Shown: positions 42,219-50,105 of the stretch, piece by piece
Layout: every line of letters starts with the position of its first letter
How positions within the stretch are numbered: the stretch's first letter is position 1
The notes under the pieces: generated by a model
Database searches by the model: none
What the model was told of the DNA's origin: nothing
Seen by the model: only the letters and a program-made list of their open reading frames with translations
From: Erysipelotrichia bacterium
Lineage (GTDB): Bacteria > Bacillota_I > Bacilli_A > Erysipelotrichales > Erysipelotrichaceae
NCBI GenBank assembly: GCA_018333955.1
Contig: JAGXSD010000041.1
Location: forward strand, 1-64,000
DNA length: 64,000 nt
Direction of reading: 5' to 3'
Made by a program: the position numbers and the translations under genes

Positions 42219-43029
42219 AGGTCATTCTCCCCATTCGTCCTTCTTTAAAATCACGATATAAAGTTAAATAAGCTTCATCCTGTGTTAATGATAATGAATG
42301 TTCCTGAATCTTGAGTAAATAGTAATCAATGCAAGATTCAATGCTTAAGGGTTGAGGGCAATCTTGACATAAGTGAGGATAGTGATCAATCATGGTTTTA
42401 ATTGCATAATGAAGAACCTCTTCGATATTCACAACACTTTCTTTCATAGAATGACATAAAGCAATCTTAACCCCTATATCAGGATCTTCAAACTTAGGCC
42501 ATAAAACTCCTGGTGTATCCATTAACATGAATTTTTGATCAATATTGAGCCATTTCAGTGATTGTGTCACTCCAGGCTTGTTTGCAACATCAACAACACG
42601 TTTTTTAGCTAAAGTGTTAATGAGGGTTGATTTTCCTACATTAGGAATCCCCACAACCATAATCTTGTACATTCTAAATTGAATTCCACGAGCCTTATCC
42701 TTTAAACGTTTCGGTTCTAAAAGAGCATCAATGGCCTTTAAGATCTTTGTGCGAGCAGTTACATGAAGAGTATTTAAAAATAGCGTCGGTTGATTGATTT
42801 CATCAAAATGACGCTTAAAAACCTCAGACATTTTCTCATCGGCTAAATCATTCTTAGAGAAAATAATGAGGGTTGGTTTATTTCCTTTTAACTCTTGAAG
42901 CATTGGATTGGCACTTGAGAGAGGAAGCCGAGCATCGCGAACTTCAATGATGCAATCAATCGAAGCGATGTGTTCACTCATCAATCTTCGTGCTTTAGCC
43001 ATATGCCCTGGAAACCAATGATTAGACAT
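42199..43029 (-). CDS. rbgA: Ribosome biogenesis GTPase RbgA (YlqF)
   Basis: Circularly permuted GTPase needed for late 50S assembly. The 276 residues show the permuted order: G4 (SKND, near 57) and G5 (about 85) first, then G1 GIPNVGKSTLIN (about 125-136) and G3 DTPGVLWP (about 170), with a C-terminal helical domain. The start MSNHWFPGHMAKARR is typical. Its ATG overlaps the lepB stop (TAATG). Confidence 0.97.
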   Translation of the reverse strand: MSNHWFPGHMAKARRLMSEHIASIDCIIEVRDARLPLSSANPMLQELKGNKPTLIIFSKNDLADEKMSEVFKRHFDEINQPTLFLNTLHVTARTKILKAIDALLEPKRLKDKARGIQFRMYKIMVVGIPNVGKSTLINTLAKKRVVDVANKPGVTQSLKWLNIDQKFMLMDTPGVLWPKFEDPDIGVKIALCHSMKESVVNIEEVLHYAIKTMIDHYPHLCQDCPQPLSIESCIDYYLLKIQEHSLSLTQDEAYLTLYRDFKEGRMGRMTYDSLMD

Positions 43030-43622
43030 TATTTCACCACTCCAAAGTCTTCAAATGGAAATAAAATGAATAATCCTACAGATTCTACATCGCTCACCTT
43101 AATAGGACCTAAGTCACCACGAGAATCTGAGCTACCGCGACGATTATCACCGACCACAAAAAGCTCATCTTCACCTAAAGTGATTGGGCCGAAGTTTTGT
43201 GTGAATAATAGCCCTCGATCTTTGTATTCTTTTGCCAGTGGATTATCTAGGAATGGTTCATCAACGAACTCACCATTCACATACAAACGATCATTTCTAA
43301 ACTCGATGGTTTCATTAGGAAGTCCAATGACACGTTTAACAAGAAAGATTGATTTTCCTTGACTGTCTTTTCGAATTTGACCTGTTTCATCAAGATGAGG
43401 GAATATTACAAACTCGAATCGACGAACTGTTCTAAATTGAAGTGTAATAATTGAACTTAATCCAATTTGCCCTTCCCTAATCGTAGGTAGTGAACTTGGT
43501 CCATACACTTCAATGGGTTTAAATACAAAGTTAGTTAAAACAATCACCACTATAATACTAATAAGTGCTGATTTTAATAGATCTATTAATTCATGAAGGA
43601 TGTTATCATTTTTTTTATTCAT
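43029..43622 (-). CDS. lepB: Type I signal peptidase
   Basis: Removes signal peptides from exported proteins. The 197 residues have one N-terminal membrane helix (about 16-36), the catalytic serine region YGPSSLPTIREG with S43, K96 in FLVKRVIGLPNE, and the C-terminal GDNRRGSSDSR box. The usual SMxP around the serine is SSLP here, with serine where methionine is normal. A TATAAT lies 6 bases before the ATG and no Shine-Dalgarno is visible. The rplS-lepB-rbgA-rnhB order is typical. Confidence 0.95.
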   Translation of the reverse strand: MNKKNDNILHELIDLLKSALISIIVVIVLTNFVFKPIEVYGPSSLPTIREGQIGLSSIITLQFRTVRRFEFVIFPHLDETGQIRKDSQGKSIFLVKRVIGLPNETIEFRNDRLYVNGEFVDEPFLDNPLAKEYKDRGLLFTQNFGPITLGEDELFVVGDNRRGSSDSRGDLGPIKVSDVESVGLFILFPFEDFGVVK

Positions 43623-43628
43623 AGTACC

Positions 43629-43634
43629 ATTATA
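43629..43634 (-). promoter_or_regulatory. Possible -10 element of lepB
   Basis: A consensus TATAAT on the - strand ends 6 bases before the lepB ATG. No TGn or clear -35 supports it. If used, the mRNA would be leaderless. Confidence 0.4.
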
Positions 43635-43660
43635 TATAAAAGAAACGCCTTATGGCGTTC
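43635..43660 (-). terminator. Terminator after rplS
   Basis: AACGCC and GGCGTT (43644-43649 and 43654-43659) pair around a 4-nt loop, followed on the - strand by TCTTTTATATA. It lies 4 bases after the rplS stop. Confidence 0.65.
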
Positions 43661-43664
43661 TAAT

Positions 43665-44012
43665 TTAGCGAATCTCTTTTAAACGTGCTGCTTTACCTGA
43701 TAGTTTGCGTAAGTAGAACAGTTTACTACGACGGACTTTACCAACACGAAGCACATCAATGCTTTCGATAAGTGGTGAATGGATTGGGAAAGTTCTTTCC
43801 ACTCCAACACCGTTAGAAATCTTACGTACTGTAAACGATTCTGCAATGCCACTACCTGTGCGTTGAATGACTAAACCTTCGAACGCTTGGATACGACTTT
43901 TATCGCCTTCTTTGATTTTTACGTTAACACGAACTGTAGTTCCTGGACGAAAATCAGGCAAATCTGTGCGTAATTGTGACTCAGCCACAACTTGAAGCAA
44001 TTTGCTATTCAT
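43665..44012 (-). CDS. rplS: Ribosomal protein L19
   Basis: A 115-residue L19 protein at the 30S-50S interface: [30 protein letters not shown] is the family core and the C-terminus is basic ([20 protein letters not shown]). A AAGGAGTG site precedes the ATG. It has its own promoter, leader and terminator. Confidence 0.98.
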   Translation of the reverse strand: MNSKLLQVVAESQLRTDLPDFRPGTTVRVNVKIKEGDKSRIQAFEGLVIQRTGSGIAESFTVRKISNGVGVERTFPIHSPLIESIDVLRVGKVRRSKLFYLRKLSGKAARLKEIR

Positions 44013-44113
44013 AGTTCACACTCCTTTTCTTCATCATGGTTCATATCAATACGAAAGCGGAACCTGAAGGCCACGGGCCATTTAAGAATACACTATACAC
44101 ATCTATTTTTCAA
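44013..44113 (-). promoter_or_regulatory. Promoter and structured leader of rplS
   Basis: On the - strand TTGAAA (44108-44113), 17 bp and TATTCT (44085-44090) overlap the end of trmD. The leader then contains GGCC-CGT-GGCC (44069-44079) and a GGTTC/GAACC stem (44060-44064 with 44038-44042). Position and size fit the L19 leader family of Bacillota, which is thought to mediate autogenous control; no covariance model could be run. Confidence 0.5.
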
Positions 44114-44828
44114 CATCATTCACCATTTTTTGAATGAATTTTTTATCTTTTTCACTTAGTTTAGCTTTTTTAAGCAAATCGGGTCGATACTTCATGGTTT
44201 TTAGTAAAGATTGTTGTTGACGATACGCTTCAATATTCGCATGATGGCCACTTATAAGGACTTCAGGAACTCTCAAACCACGAACTTCTTCAGGTCGAGT
44301 ATATTGAGGATACTCTAGTAGATGTTCTTCAAAGGATTCCGAAACAATACTTTGAGAGGAAATAACACCTGGAATTAAGCGAATAATGGAATCCATGACC
44401 ACCATTGCGGCCACTTCACCACCCGTAAGAATATAGTCTCCAATACTTATAACATCATCAACCATGCTTAAAACACGCTCATCAATCCCTTCATAATGAC
44501 CACAAAGCAAGATGAGATGCTCATAATGACTTAATTCTTTAGCTTTGCTTTGTGTGTATACAGGGGCAACGGGAGTTAAATAAATGACATGGGAATTCGC
44601 TTGTCGGACATGATCTATCGCATCCATAATCGGTTGCGCTTTCATCACAAGCCCTGCTCCTCCACCAAAAGGTGTATCATCCACACGTTGGTGTTTATCA
44701 AGTGTAAAATCACGGATATTAATACATTCAATGACGACATACGATTGTAATACAGCTTTCTTAATAATTGAGGTCGTGATGTAAGGAGCAAATAATTCAG
44801 GAAAAAGAGTTAGGATTGTAATTTTCAT
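44103..44828 (-). CDS. trmD: tRNA (guanine-37-N1)-methyltransferase
   Basis: SPOUT-class, SAM-dependent methyltransferase that methylates G37 to prevent frameshifts. The 241 residues contain MKITILTLFPELF at the start, VDDTPFGGGAGLVMKAQP and the knotted SAM site LLCGHYEGIDERV with SIGDYILTGGEVAAMV. It overlaps rimM by ATGA. The rpsP-khpA-rimM-trmD-rplS order is conserved. Confidence 0.98.
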   Translation of the reverse strand: MKITILTLFPELFAPYITTSIIKKAVLQSYVVIECINIRDFTLDKHQRVDDTPFGGGAGLVMKAQPIMDAIDHVRQANSHVIYLTPVAPVYTQSKAKELSHYEHLILLCGHYEGIDERVLSMVDDVISIGDYILTGGEVAAMVVMDSIIRLIPGVISSQSIVSESFEEHLLEYPQYTRPEEVRGLRVPEVLISGHHANIEAYRQQQSLLKTMKYRPDLLKKAKLSEKDKKFIQKMVNDVEK

Positions 44829-45322
44829 ATAAAACCCTCGATGAGTTCACAATAAATAATCTTCTTCTCTAAATCCACATCCTTGATAAATTGATCCACA
44901 TAAGGAATCATGATTTCTTTACCTTGATTTAGTTTAACTCTTAATACCGTTGATGCTGGATACGATAAAGCCTGAGACACCACACCAATCAACTCATTGA
45001 AATTATACACTTGGCACTCTTCTAAATCGCTCAATGTAATACGACTTGGATCCACTTCAACAATCTGTTCAATAATCACAAAACGAAATTTTTCTGCTTC
45101 ATTTCGATTAGGGATAGCATCACATGTGATTAAAGCATGATCTTGATGCATACGAAAAGATAGAATCTTCGATTCGATATCACGATCCTTAGTTTTTAGA
45201 ATGATGGTGCGACCTACTTTAAATCGTTCTTGTGGAATATCAGTAAAACACTTGACTTTTAATTCCCCTAAAACTTTAAAAGGTCTAACAATTTGTCCAA
45301 TTTTAACTTTTTTCTGTTTCAT
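44825..45322 (-). CDS. rimM: 16S rRNA processing protein RimM
   Basis: Maturation factor of the 30S subunit that binds S19. The 165 residues have an N-terminal RimM beta-barrel (IGQIVRPFKVLGELKVKCFTD) and a C-terminal PRC-barrel domain (about 90-165, with IMIPYVDQFIKDVDLEKK). No Shine-Dalgarno precedes the ATG; a perfect 10-bp hairpin ends 8 bases before it. The stop overlaps trmD. Confidence 0.95.
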   Translation of the reverse strand: MKQKKVKIGQIVRPFKVLGELKVKCFTDIPQERFKVGRTIILKTKDRDIESKILSFRMHQDHALITCDAIPNRNEAEKFRFVIIEQIVEVDPSRITLSDLEECQVYNFNELIGVVSQALSYPASTVLRVKLNQGKEIMIPYVDQFIKDVDLEKKIIYCELIEGFI

Positions 45323-45330
45323 AAACGATG

Positions 45331-45353
45331 AAGAGGATGAACATCATCCTCTT
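45331..45353 (-). promoter_or_regulatory. Hairpin between khpA and rimM
   Basis: AAGAGGATGA (45331-45340) and TCATCCTCTT (45344-45353) form a perfect 10-bp stem with a 3-nt loop at the khpA stop. No T-run follows on the - strand, so it is not a standard terminator. An RNA-processing or translation-control element is possible. Confidence 0.6.
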
Positions 45354-45600
45354 AATAATCCTCAAATTTAATAACTATTTTCTTGTCTTCTAAGCGTGCA
45401 GGGATAGACATTACTTGGCGTAATGCACTTGCCATAGAACCTTGACGACCAATAAGACGAGCAATATCTTCACTTTTGGCATACACCATCAAAATAACTT
45501 CATTATCATCAAGTGTAGGTAGACTCTTAATTGATAATGCGTTTTTATCTTCAACTAATGGTGTGACTAAATCCATTAAGGCTTGCTCAAGGTTTGTCAT
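45352..45600 (-). CDS. khpA: KH-domain RNA-binding protein KhpA (YlqC)
   Basis: An 82-residue protein made of one KH domain with the RNA-contacting IGRQGSMASALRQVM (GxxG variant GRQG). Relatives with KhpB bind RNA and affect division and elongation in pneumococcus. It begins 2 bases after rpsP and precedes rimM, its usual place. Confidence 0.96.
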   Translation of the reverse strand: MTNLEQALMDLVTPLVEDKNALSIKSLPTLDDNEVILMVYAKSEDIARLIGRQGSMASALRQVMSIPARLEDKKIVIKFEDY

Positions 45601-45602
45601 GA

Positions 45603-45875
45603 TTATTTACCTAATTTGGATTCATGAAACTTCTTCATGACACCCGCTTTTGATAATAAATCACGAACTGTGTCTGAAGGTTGTGCACCATTAGATAACC
45701 ATTTAAGTGCAACTTCTTCGTTCACTTTTAGTTCTGCTGGTACAGCAGTTGGATTGTAGAATCCTACTACTTCAATAAAACGTCCATCACGAGGAGCACG
45801 TGAATCCGCAGCAACAATACGATAGAAAGGATCTTTTTTAGCACCCATGCGTTTTAATCTTAATTTTACAGCCAT
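45603..45875 (-). CDS. rpsP: Ribosomal protein S16
   Basis: A 90-residue S16 protein ([35 protein letters not shown]). It heads the rpsP-khpA-rimM-trmD operon behind a GGAGG site and a consensus promoter. ffh lies directly upstream but as a separate unit. Confidence 0.98.
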   Translation of the reverse strand: MAVKLRLKRMGAKKDPFYRIVAADSRAPRDGRFIEVVGFYNPTAVPAELKVNEEVALKWLSNGAQPSDTVRDLLSKAGVMKKFHESKLGK

Positions 45876-45896
45876 AATTTTGACCTCCTAATTTCC

Positions 45897-45931
45897 TGAC
45901 ACATCATATCAAAACAACATCAATGTGTCAA
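45897..45931 (-). promoter_or_regulatory. Promoter of the rpsP operon with an inverted repeat across it
   Basis: On the - strand consensus TTGACA (45926-45931), 17 bp and TATGAT (45903-45908) with an upstream TGA. TGACACAT (45897-45904) and ATGTGTCA (45923-45930) form a perfect 8-bp inverted repeat 18 bp apart, covering both the -35 and the start-site region. Confidence 0.8.
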
Positions 45932-45947
45932 GTTAATTTACTTAACA

Positions 45948-47318
45948 CTATCTTTTATTTTTTCGTTTATTAGGATTACGTTTAGTATTTGATCCTGCTG
46001 ATAAACTTGAAGCAGCTCCACCTTGAAATTTCATGACTTGCTTCATTTGTTCTTTGGTTTGTTCAAGCTGCATAATGGTTTGATTAACCACTAACAACGG
46101 TTGTCCTGAACCCTTCGCAATACGCTCTTTTCGAGGTTGTTTTAAAAGGGCTGGATTAGCACGTTCTTCTTTTGTCATCGATTGAATTATGGCCTTGGTT
46201 TTCTTTAGATTTGCATTCGCAACATCATCATCAATATTCGGCATCATCTTATTTGCACCTGGGAGCATTTTCATCATGTTCTTAAGTGATCCCATTTTAC
46301 TAACTTGATTGATTTGCTCAAGCATATCATTAAAATCAAATTGCCCACTCATCATTTTCTGAGCGACATTGACGGCTTGTTTTTGATCGATCGTTTCTTG
46401 GGCTTTTTCAACTAATGAGACAATATCGCCCATGCCAAGTAAACGATTAGCATAACGATCTGGATAGAATAACTCAAGATCTTCAATCTTTTCACCGACC
46501 CCAACAAACTTAACTTTGATGCCAGTAAGCGAGACAACTGAAAACACCCCTCCCCCTTTAGAATCACTATCAAATTTGGTCGCAAATAGACCTGAAAGCG
46601 GAATGGTTTCATTAAAGCGCTTTGCCACATTAATAATGTCTTGACCACTCATTGCATCCACAGATAATAAAACATCCGTAAAAGAAATCTTGTTTTTTAG
46701 AGTAGATAATTCATCCATGAGTTCTTCATCAATGGATAATCGCCCTGCGGTATCCACCAACACCGAGTTAAATCCATTAACTCTTGCATAATTCAAAGCC
46801 GATTCAACGACTTGAATTGGGGTAGAATCTTCTTTTGAATATACTTCAACTTGAATGCTATTTCCAAGTGTTTTTAATTGGGTAACAGCAGCTAGACGTT
46901 GTAAGTCTGCTGCGACTAAAAGCACTTTCTTTTGTTGCTTCGTTTTGAGAAAATGGGCTAACTTTGCAATAGATGTTGTCTTCCCTGATCCTTGTAACCC
47001 AACCATGGCTACAATCATCATTGGCGTATTGTATTTTAAGGTTGAAATTTCTTGACCAAGAATTGAAATAATCTCATCATGAACAATCTTAACAACCATG
47101 TTTGATGGTGTTACTTTCGCATTTAAAGATATTCCTATCGATTTCTCTTTAACTCGATTTAGAAACCCATTAATAACACTTAAGTTAACATCAGCTTCAA
47201 GTAATGCAAGACGTATTTCACGAAGCATCCCTTCCATGTTTTTTTCATCAAGGGTGCTTTGTCCTTTTATTTTTGTAATTATCGCGGTTAAGCGCGAGGA
47301 TAGTTGTTCAAATGGCAT
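45948..47318 (-). CDS. ffh: Signal recognition particle protein Ffh
   Basis: SRP54-type GTPase that binds signal sequences and 4.5S/6S RNA. The 456 residues form the N domain, a G domain with GLQGSGKTTSIAKLA, DTAGRL and TKFDSDSKGGG, and a methionine-rich M domain (about 300-430, KMMSGQFDFNDMLEQI) with the RNA-binding SGQP segment, then a basic glycine/serine tail. AGGAGA precedes the ATG. In Bacillus ylxM is directly upstream; here ezrA is, behind a terminator. Confidence 0.97.
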   Translation of the reverse strand: MPFEQLSSRLTAIITKIKGQSTLDEKNMEGMLREIRLALLEADVNLSVINGFLNRVKEKSIGISLNAKVTPSNMVVKIVHDEIISILGQEISTLKYNTPMMIVAMVGLQGSGKTTSIAKLAHFLKTKQQKKVLLVAADLQRLAAVTQLKTLGNSIQVEVYSKEDSTPIQVVESALNYARVNGFNSVLVDTAGRLSIDEELMDELSTLKNKISFTDVLLSVDAMSGQDIINVAKRFNETIPLSGLFATKFDSDSKGGGVFSVVSLTGIKVKFVGVGEKIEDLELFYPDRYANRLLGMGDIVSLVEKAQETIDQKQAVNVAQKMMSGQFDFNDMLEQINQVSKMGSLKNMMKMLPGANKMMPNIDDDVANANLKKTKAIIQSMTKEERANPALLKQPRKERIAKGSGQPLLVVNQTIMQLEQTKEQMKQVMKFQGGAASSLSAGSNTKRNPNKRKNKR

Positions 47319-47333
47319 AGATTTCTCCTGGGT

Positions 47334-47368
47334 TTTTCAAAGAAAAGACAATGTCAATCATTGTCTTT
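47334..47368 (-). terminator. Terminator after ezrA
   Basis: AAAGACAATG (47344-47353) and CATTGTCTTT (47359-47368) form a 10-bp stem that overlaps the ezrA stop, followed on the - strand by TCTTTG. It separates ezrA from ffh. Confidence 0.7.
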
Positions 47369-49094
47369 ATTGAGCACTTTTTGCATTGTTCGAAATAAGT
47401 TTTTCAAAGCTATGAGGATGAAGTTTTTCAATGGCTTTTAAAGCTTGATTCAAAGCAAGCGTGTACTCACCATTTCTAAAACTTAATTCTACTCGATTTA
47501 GCTCAGAATCAAGTGTTGGACTATGACTTCGGTATTTATTTGCGAATACTATGGCACTTTCAATCATCTCGACCATACCAACAATGTTATTAACATTATT
47601 GTAGAGCGCATAAATATAATCAATGGCTTCATTCGTGAGTTGATTCAAACGTGGTAATTCAATCACATCTTTTTCAAGAAGCTGCGAGATAAGGACAGTC
47701 ATCTGTTTTGCCTTATTTAAATCTCCATTGTATGATTCAGAAATTGCAGGTAAACGATGCTTCCTAATCTTAACTTTAATCTCATTCACAATAAGGTGTA
47801 GTTTTAATAATTGCTTTCTAATTCTTTCTTCGTCTTCTTTGAGTGTTTTAAATGTATTGAGGGCATCATCCAATGTTTTAAGTAAAGTGGATGTTGCTGA
47901 CGATGTTTCTTTGACCAGTGATAATATGGTTGAATACGGCACATGATCTTTGATAGAAACTTCAATATCCTTTAAATTCATTTTAATCTTTTCGAAATTA
48001 CTTTCATGATGAGCGATATCAAATGTTTTCGGATTAGTTTGATATCTTTGCTTCAACGTATTAAGGGAATGCGACAAATCATTCATTTTTAAGTCAATAC
48101 TTGGAAACATAACATCAATATTTGAAAGTAAAGCATACACCTGATCATGAGCACTCACTTCATGAGCGCATGATTCCTTCATTTGTTGAAGTCGCTTAAT
48201 TCTATCTGCATTATTCGACAGTACACCTTCAATAATTGCATTGCGAAGTAGTGATAAGTCTTCTTTTAATGTTGAAGAAATGAGTTCTAGATTTTTAGGC
48301 ACCATCAAATGTTCAACCGGGATATTTTTCGAACGACATGAGGCATACAACCCTGAAAGTTCTTCCATCATGGTAGGAATTTTACCCTTACAATCTTTAA
48401 TGAGATCTGGCAGCGTGTGAATTCGTTGATGTAAATCATTCACAACCGAATGAATTTCGACCATTTTAAGACGTGCTTTTTCAAATTCAGATGCCGCCAT
48501 CCATGATTCAAAAGACTCAAACATGACTTCAATCTCACCGACAGTAAGTGTAATCGTATCTAGTGCTAATGAAAGTTCATTGTTCTTAGATGCAATGAAT
48601 GATTTACATTGGATAAATGTTTCCTTGATCGATGTTATCTCACTGCGCTGCTCAAATTCATCTTCAAGCATTAAATCGAGTCTTTTGTTCAAATCATTAA
48701 CTAATGGTGAAAGCTCTTCTAAAGCTTTTTCAATTTCCTCTAAATGATTTGCTCCTTTCGATAAGGAACCATACAATATTTCATCTTCAGCATCTGACAT
48801 GAGTGATGTTAACATCACAAACTGTGAATTAATATCCTCAAGGGATTCACTCGAACTTGATACAGCCGACAAAAGTGAATCATTTACTTTGGCTAAAGCA
48901 ACAGCTTTATTCACTTTAAATGATAATGGAATCGTTCTTAGCGTTGTTAATTGAATCTCAAATTCCTTATAGCGTTTTTTAAGTCGGCTCTTTCGAAACA
49001 ATTGCAAAGCAATAATAAGAACGACTAAAACTAAGGCAGAAATTAAGCCATAGAAAACAAAGTCATTTTGTAAGTATGTCAGTAGTTGTTCCAT
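47367..49094 (-). CDS. ezrA: Septation ring formation regulator EzrA
   Basis: Membrane-anchored coiled-coil protein that tunes FtsZ ring assembly and links it to wall synthesis. The 575 residues have one membrane helix near the N-terminus (about 15-32, N-terminus outside) and a long, nearly all-helical cytoplasmic part with repeated spectrin-like bundles, as in B. subtilis EzrA (562). It is divergent from rpsD, an association also common in Bacillus. A GAGG site precedes the ATG. Confidence 0.93.
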   Translation of the reverse strand: MEQLLTYLQNDFVFYGLISALVLVVLIIALQLFRKSRLKKRYKEFEIQLTTLRTIPLSFKVNKAVALAKVNDSLLSAVSSSSESLEDINSQFVMLTSLMSDAEDEILYGSLSKGANHLEEIEKALEELSPLVNDLNKRLDLMLEDEFEQRSEITSIKETFIQCKSFIASKNNELSLALDTITLTVGEIEVMFESFESWMAASEFEKARLKMVEIHSVVNDLHQRIHTLPDLIKDCKGKIPTMMEELSGLYASCRSKNIPVEHLMVPKNLELISSTLKEDLSLLRNAIIEGVLSNNADRIKRLQQMKESCAHEVSAHDQVYALLSNIDVMFPSIDLKMNDLSHSLNTLKQRYQTNPKTFDIAHHESNFEKIKMNLKDIEVSIKDHVPYSTILSLVKETSSATSTLLKTLDDALNTFKTLKEDEERIRKQLLKLHLIVNEIKVKIRKHRLPAISESYNGDLNKAKQMTVLISQLLEKDVIELPRLNQLTNEAIDYIYALYNNVNNIVGMVEMIESAIVFANKYRSHSPTLDSELNRVELSFRNGEYTLALNQALKAIEKLHPHSFEKLISNNAKSAQ

Positions 49095-49109
49095 AAAAAC
49101 CTCACGACT

Positions 49110-49118
49110 ATTGTACCA
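49110..49118 (-). promoter_or_regulatory. Extended -10 promoter of ezrA
   Basis: On the - strand TGGTACAAT lies 16 bases before the ezrA ATG with GAGG in between. No good -35 hexamer is seen. Confidence 0.6.
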
Positions 49119-49143
49119 TAATTGTAAAGACTTGTTCTAAAAA

Positions 49144-49172
49144 TTGACAGGTTAAAGTCAATGTGATATCAT
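49144..49172 (+). promoter_or_regulatory. Promoter of rpsD
   Basis: TTGACA (49144-49149), a 17-bp spacer and TATCAT (49167-49172) with an upstream TGA. Transcription should begin near 49179. Confidence 0.85.
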
Positions 49173-49178
49173 TCCTAA

Positions 49179-49347
49179 GCGTTTAATAATAGCAGAAGTG
49201 CGCTAGTATTAAGGATATGCGTTTATCAAACCATTTGGTCACCACAAAGTAACCCTCTGCTAGGGCGAAATGAATAGGATGAACACATCTTAATAGGAAG
49301 ACACCCTGTTGTTGTTTTATGAGCCATAAAACACAAGGAGGAACATC
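49179..49347 (+). promoter_or_regulatory. Structured rpsD leader
   Basis: About 170 untranslated nt lead to a GGAGG site. GTTTTAT and ATAAAAC pair just before it, and the middle holds CCTCTGCTAGGG and CACCCTG segments suited to further folding. In B. subtilis S4 represses its own rpsD through a pseudoknotted leader; the same is likely here. No structure program was run. Confidence 0.55.
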
Positions 49348-49947
49348 ATGGCAAGAATTATTGGTAAATTAACCAAAAAATCACGTCGATATGAATTTAT
49401 GTTGACTGAACGTCCAACCGACTTACGTCGCTCTAATGCCCCAGGGGCAGCTAAAGATGCACGTCGTGCTAAACTAAGCAACTACGCGCTACAACTTCGT
49501 GAAAAGCAACGTATTCGTTTCACTTATGGGGTTACAGAAAGACAATTCTACAACACATACTTGAAATCAGCAAAAATCAAAGGGGTTCATGGTCACAATT
49601 TCTTAGGTGTACTTGAATCACGCCTTGATAACTTAGTTTATCGTGCAGGATTTGCAAACACTCGTGCTGGTGCAAGACAACTTGTTAACCATGGTCACGT
49701 ACTCGTCGATGGCGTAAAAGTAGATATTCCATCATTCATCGTAAGCAAAGGTCAAGTAATTTCATTTAAAGAAACTTCAACGAAATTGGATGTAATTACT
49801 GAAGCATTAGCAGGTGGACGTGCAGTCCCTACATTCCTTGATGTCAACAAAGACAACCGTACTGCGAAGTTACTTCACTTCCCTGAAAGAACTGAAATTG
49901 CTAACGACTTTAACGAATCACTCGTAGTCGAGTTCTACAACCGTTAA
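49348..49947 (+). CDS. rpsD: Ribosomal protein S4
   Basis: Primary 16S-binding protein S4, 199 residues. The start MARIIGKLTKKSRRYEFMLTE is of the Bacillota type without zinc cysteines. The S4 RNA-binding domain (about 90-150) contains ESRLDNLVYRAGFANTRAGARQLVNHGHVLVDG. It is monocistronic, with a promoter, a long leader and a strong terminator. Confidence 0.98.
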   Translation: MARIIGKLTKKSRRYEFMLTERPTDLRRSNAPGAAKDARRAKLSNYALQLREKQRIRFTYGVTERQFYNTYLKSAKIKGVHGHNFLGVLESRLDNLVYRAGFANTRAGARQLVNHGHVLVDGVKVDIPSFIVSKGQVISFKETSTKLDVITEALAGGRAVPTFLDVNKDNRTAKLLHFPERTEIANDFNESLVVEFYNR

Positions 49948-49979
49948 TATTTAAGTTTAACCTACAAGTTAAAACTAAG

Positions 49980-50007
49980 CCCATTGATAAAATCGATGGG
50001 TTTTTTT
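49980..50007 (+). terminator. Terminator of rpsD
   Basis: CCCATTGAT (49980-49988) and ATCGATGGG (49992-50000) form a 9-bp stem with one G-T pair and a 3-nt loop, followed by seven T. Confidence 0.9.
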
Positions 50008-50010
50008 AAT

Positions 50011-50032
50011 TAAAAAAGGCTCAAATTGAGCC
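50011..50032 (-). terminator. Terminator of the murJ-rsuA unit
   Basis: GGCTC and GAGCC (50018-50032) pair around a 5-nt loop, followed on the - strand by TTTTTTAATT. About 70 bases after the pseudouridine synthase stop; the space between shows nothing else. Confidence 0.8.
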
Positions 50033-50105
50033 ACTCTATCCGAATTCACTTGGTTATTTACTTCTCACTAAGAAATCAAAACAAGGTTCAGATTTTATAC
50101 GAAAT

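Noticed and set aside
42970-43362. 130-codon + strand open frame opposite rbgA and lepB
   Set aside because: Antisense to two certain genes, no promoter or ribosome site.
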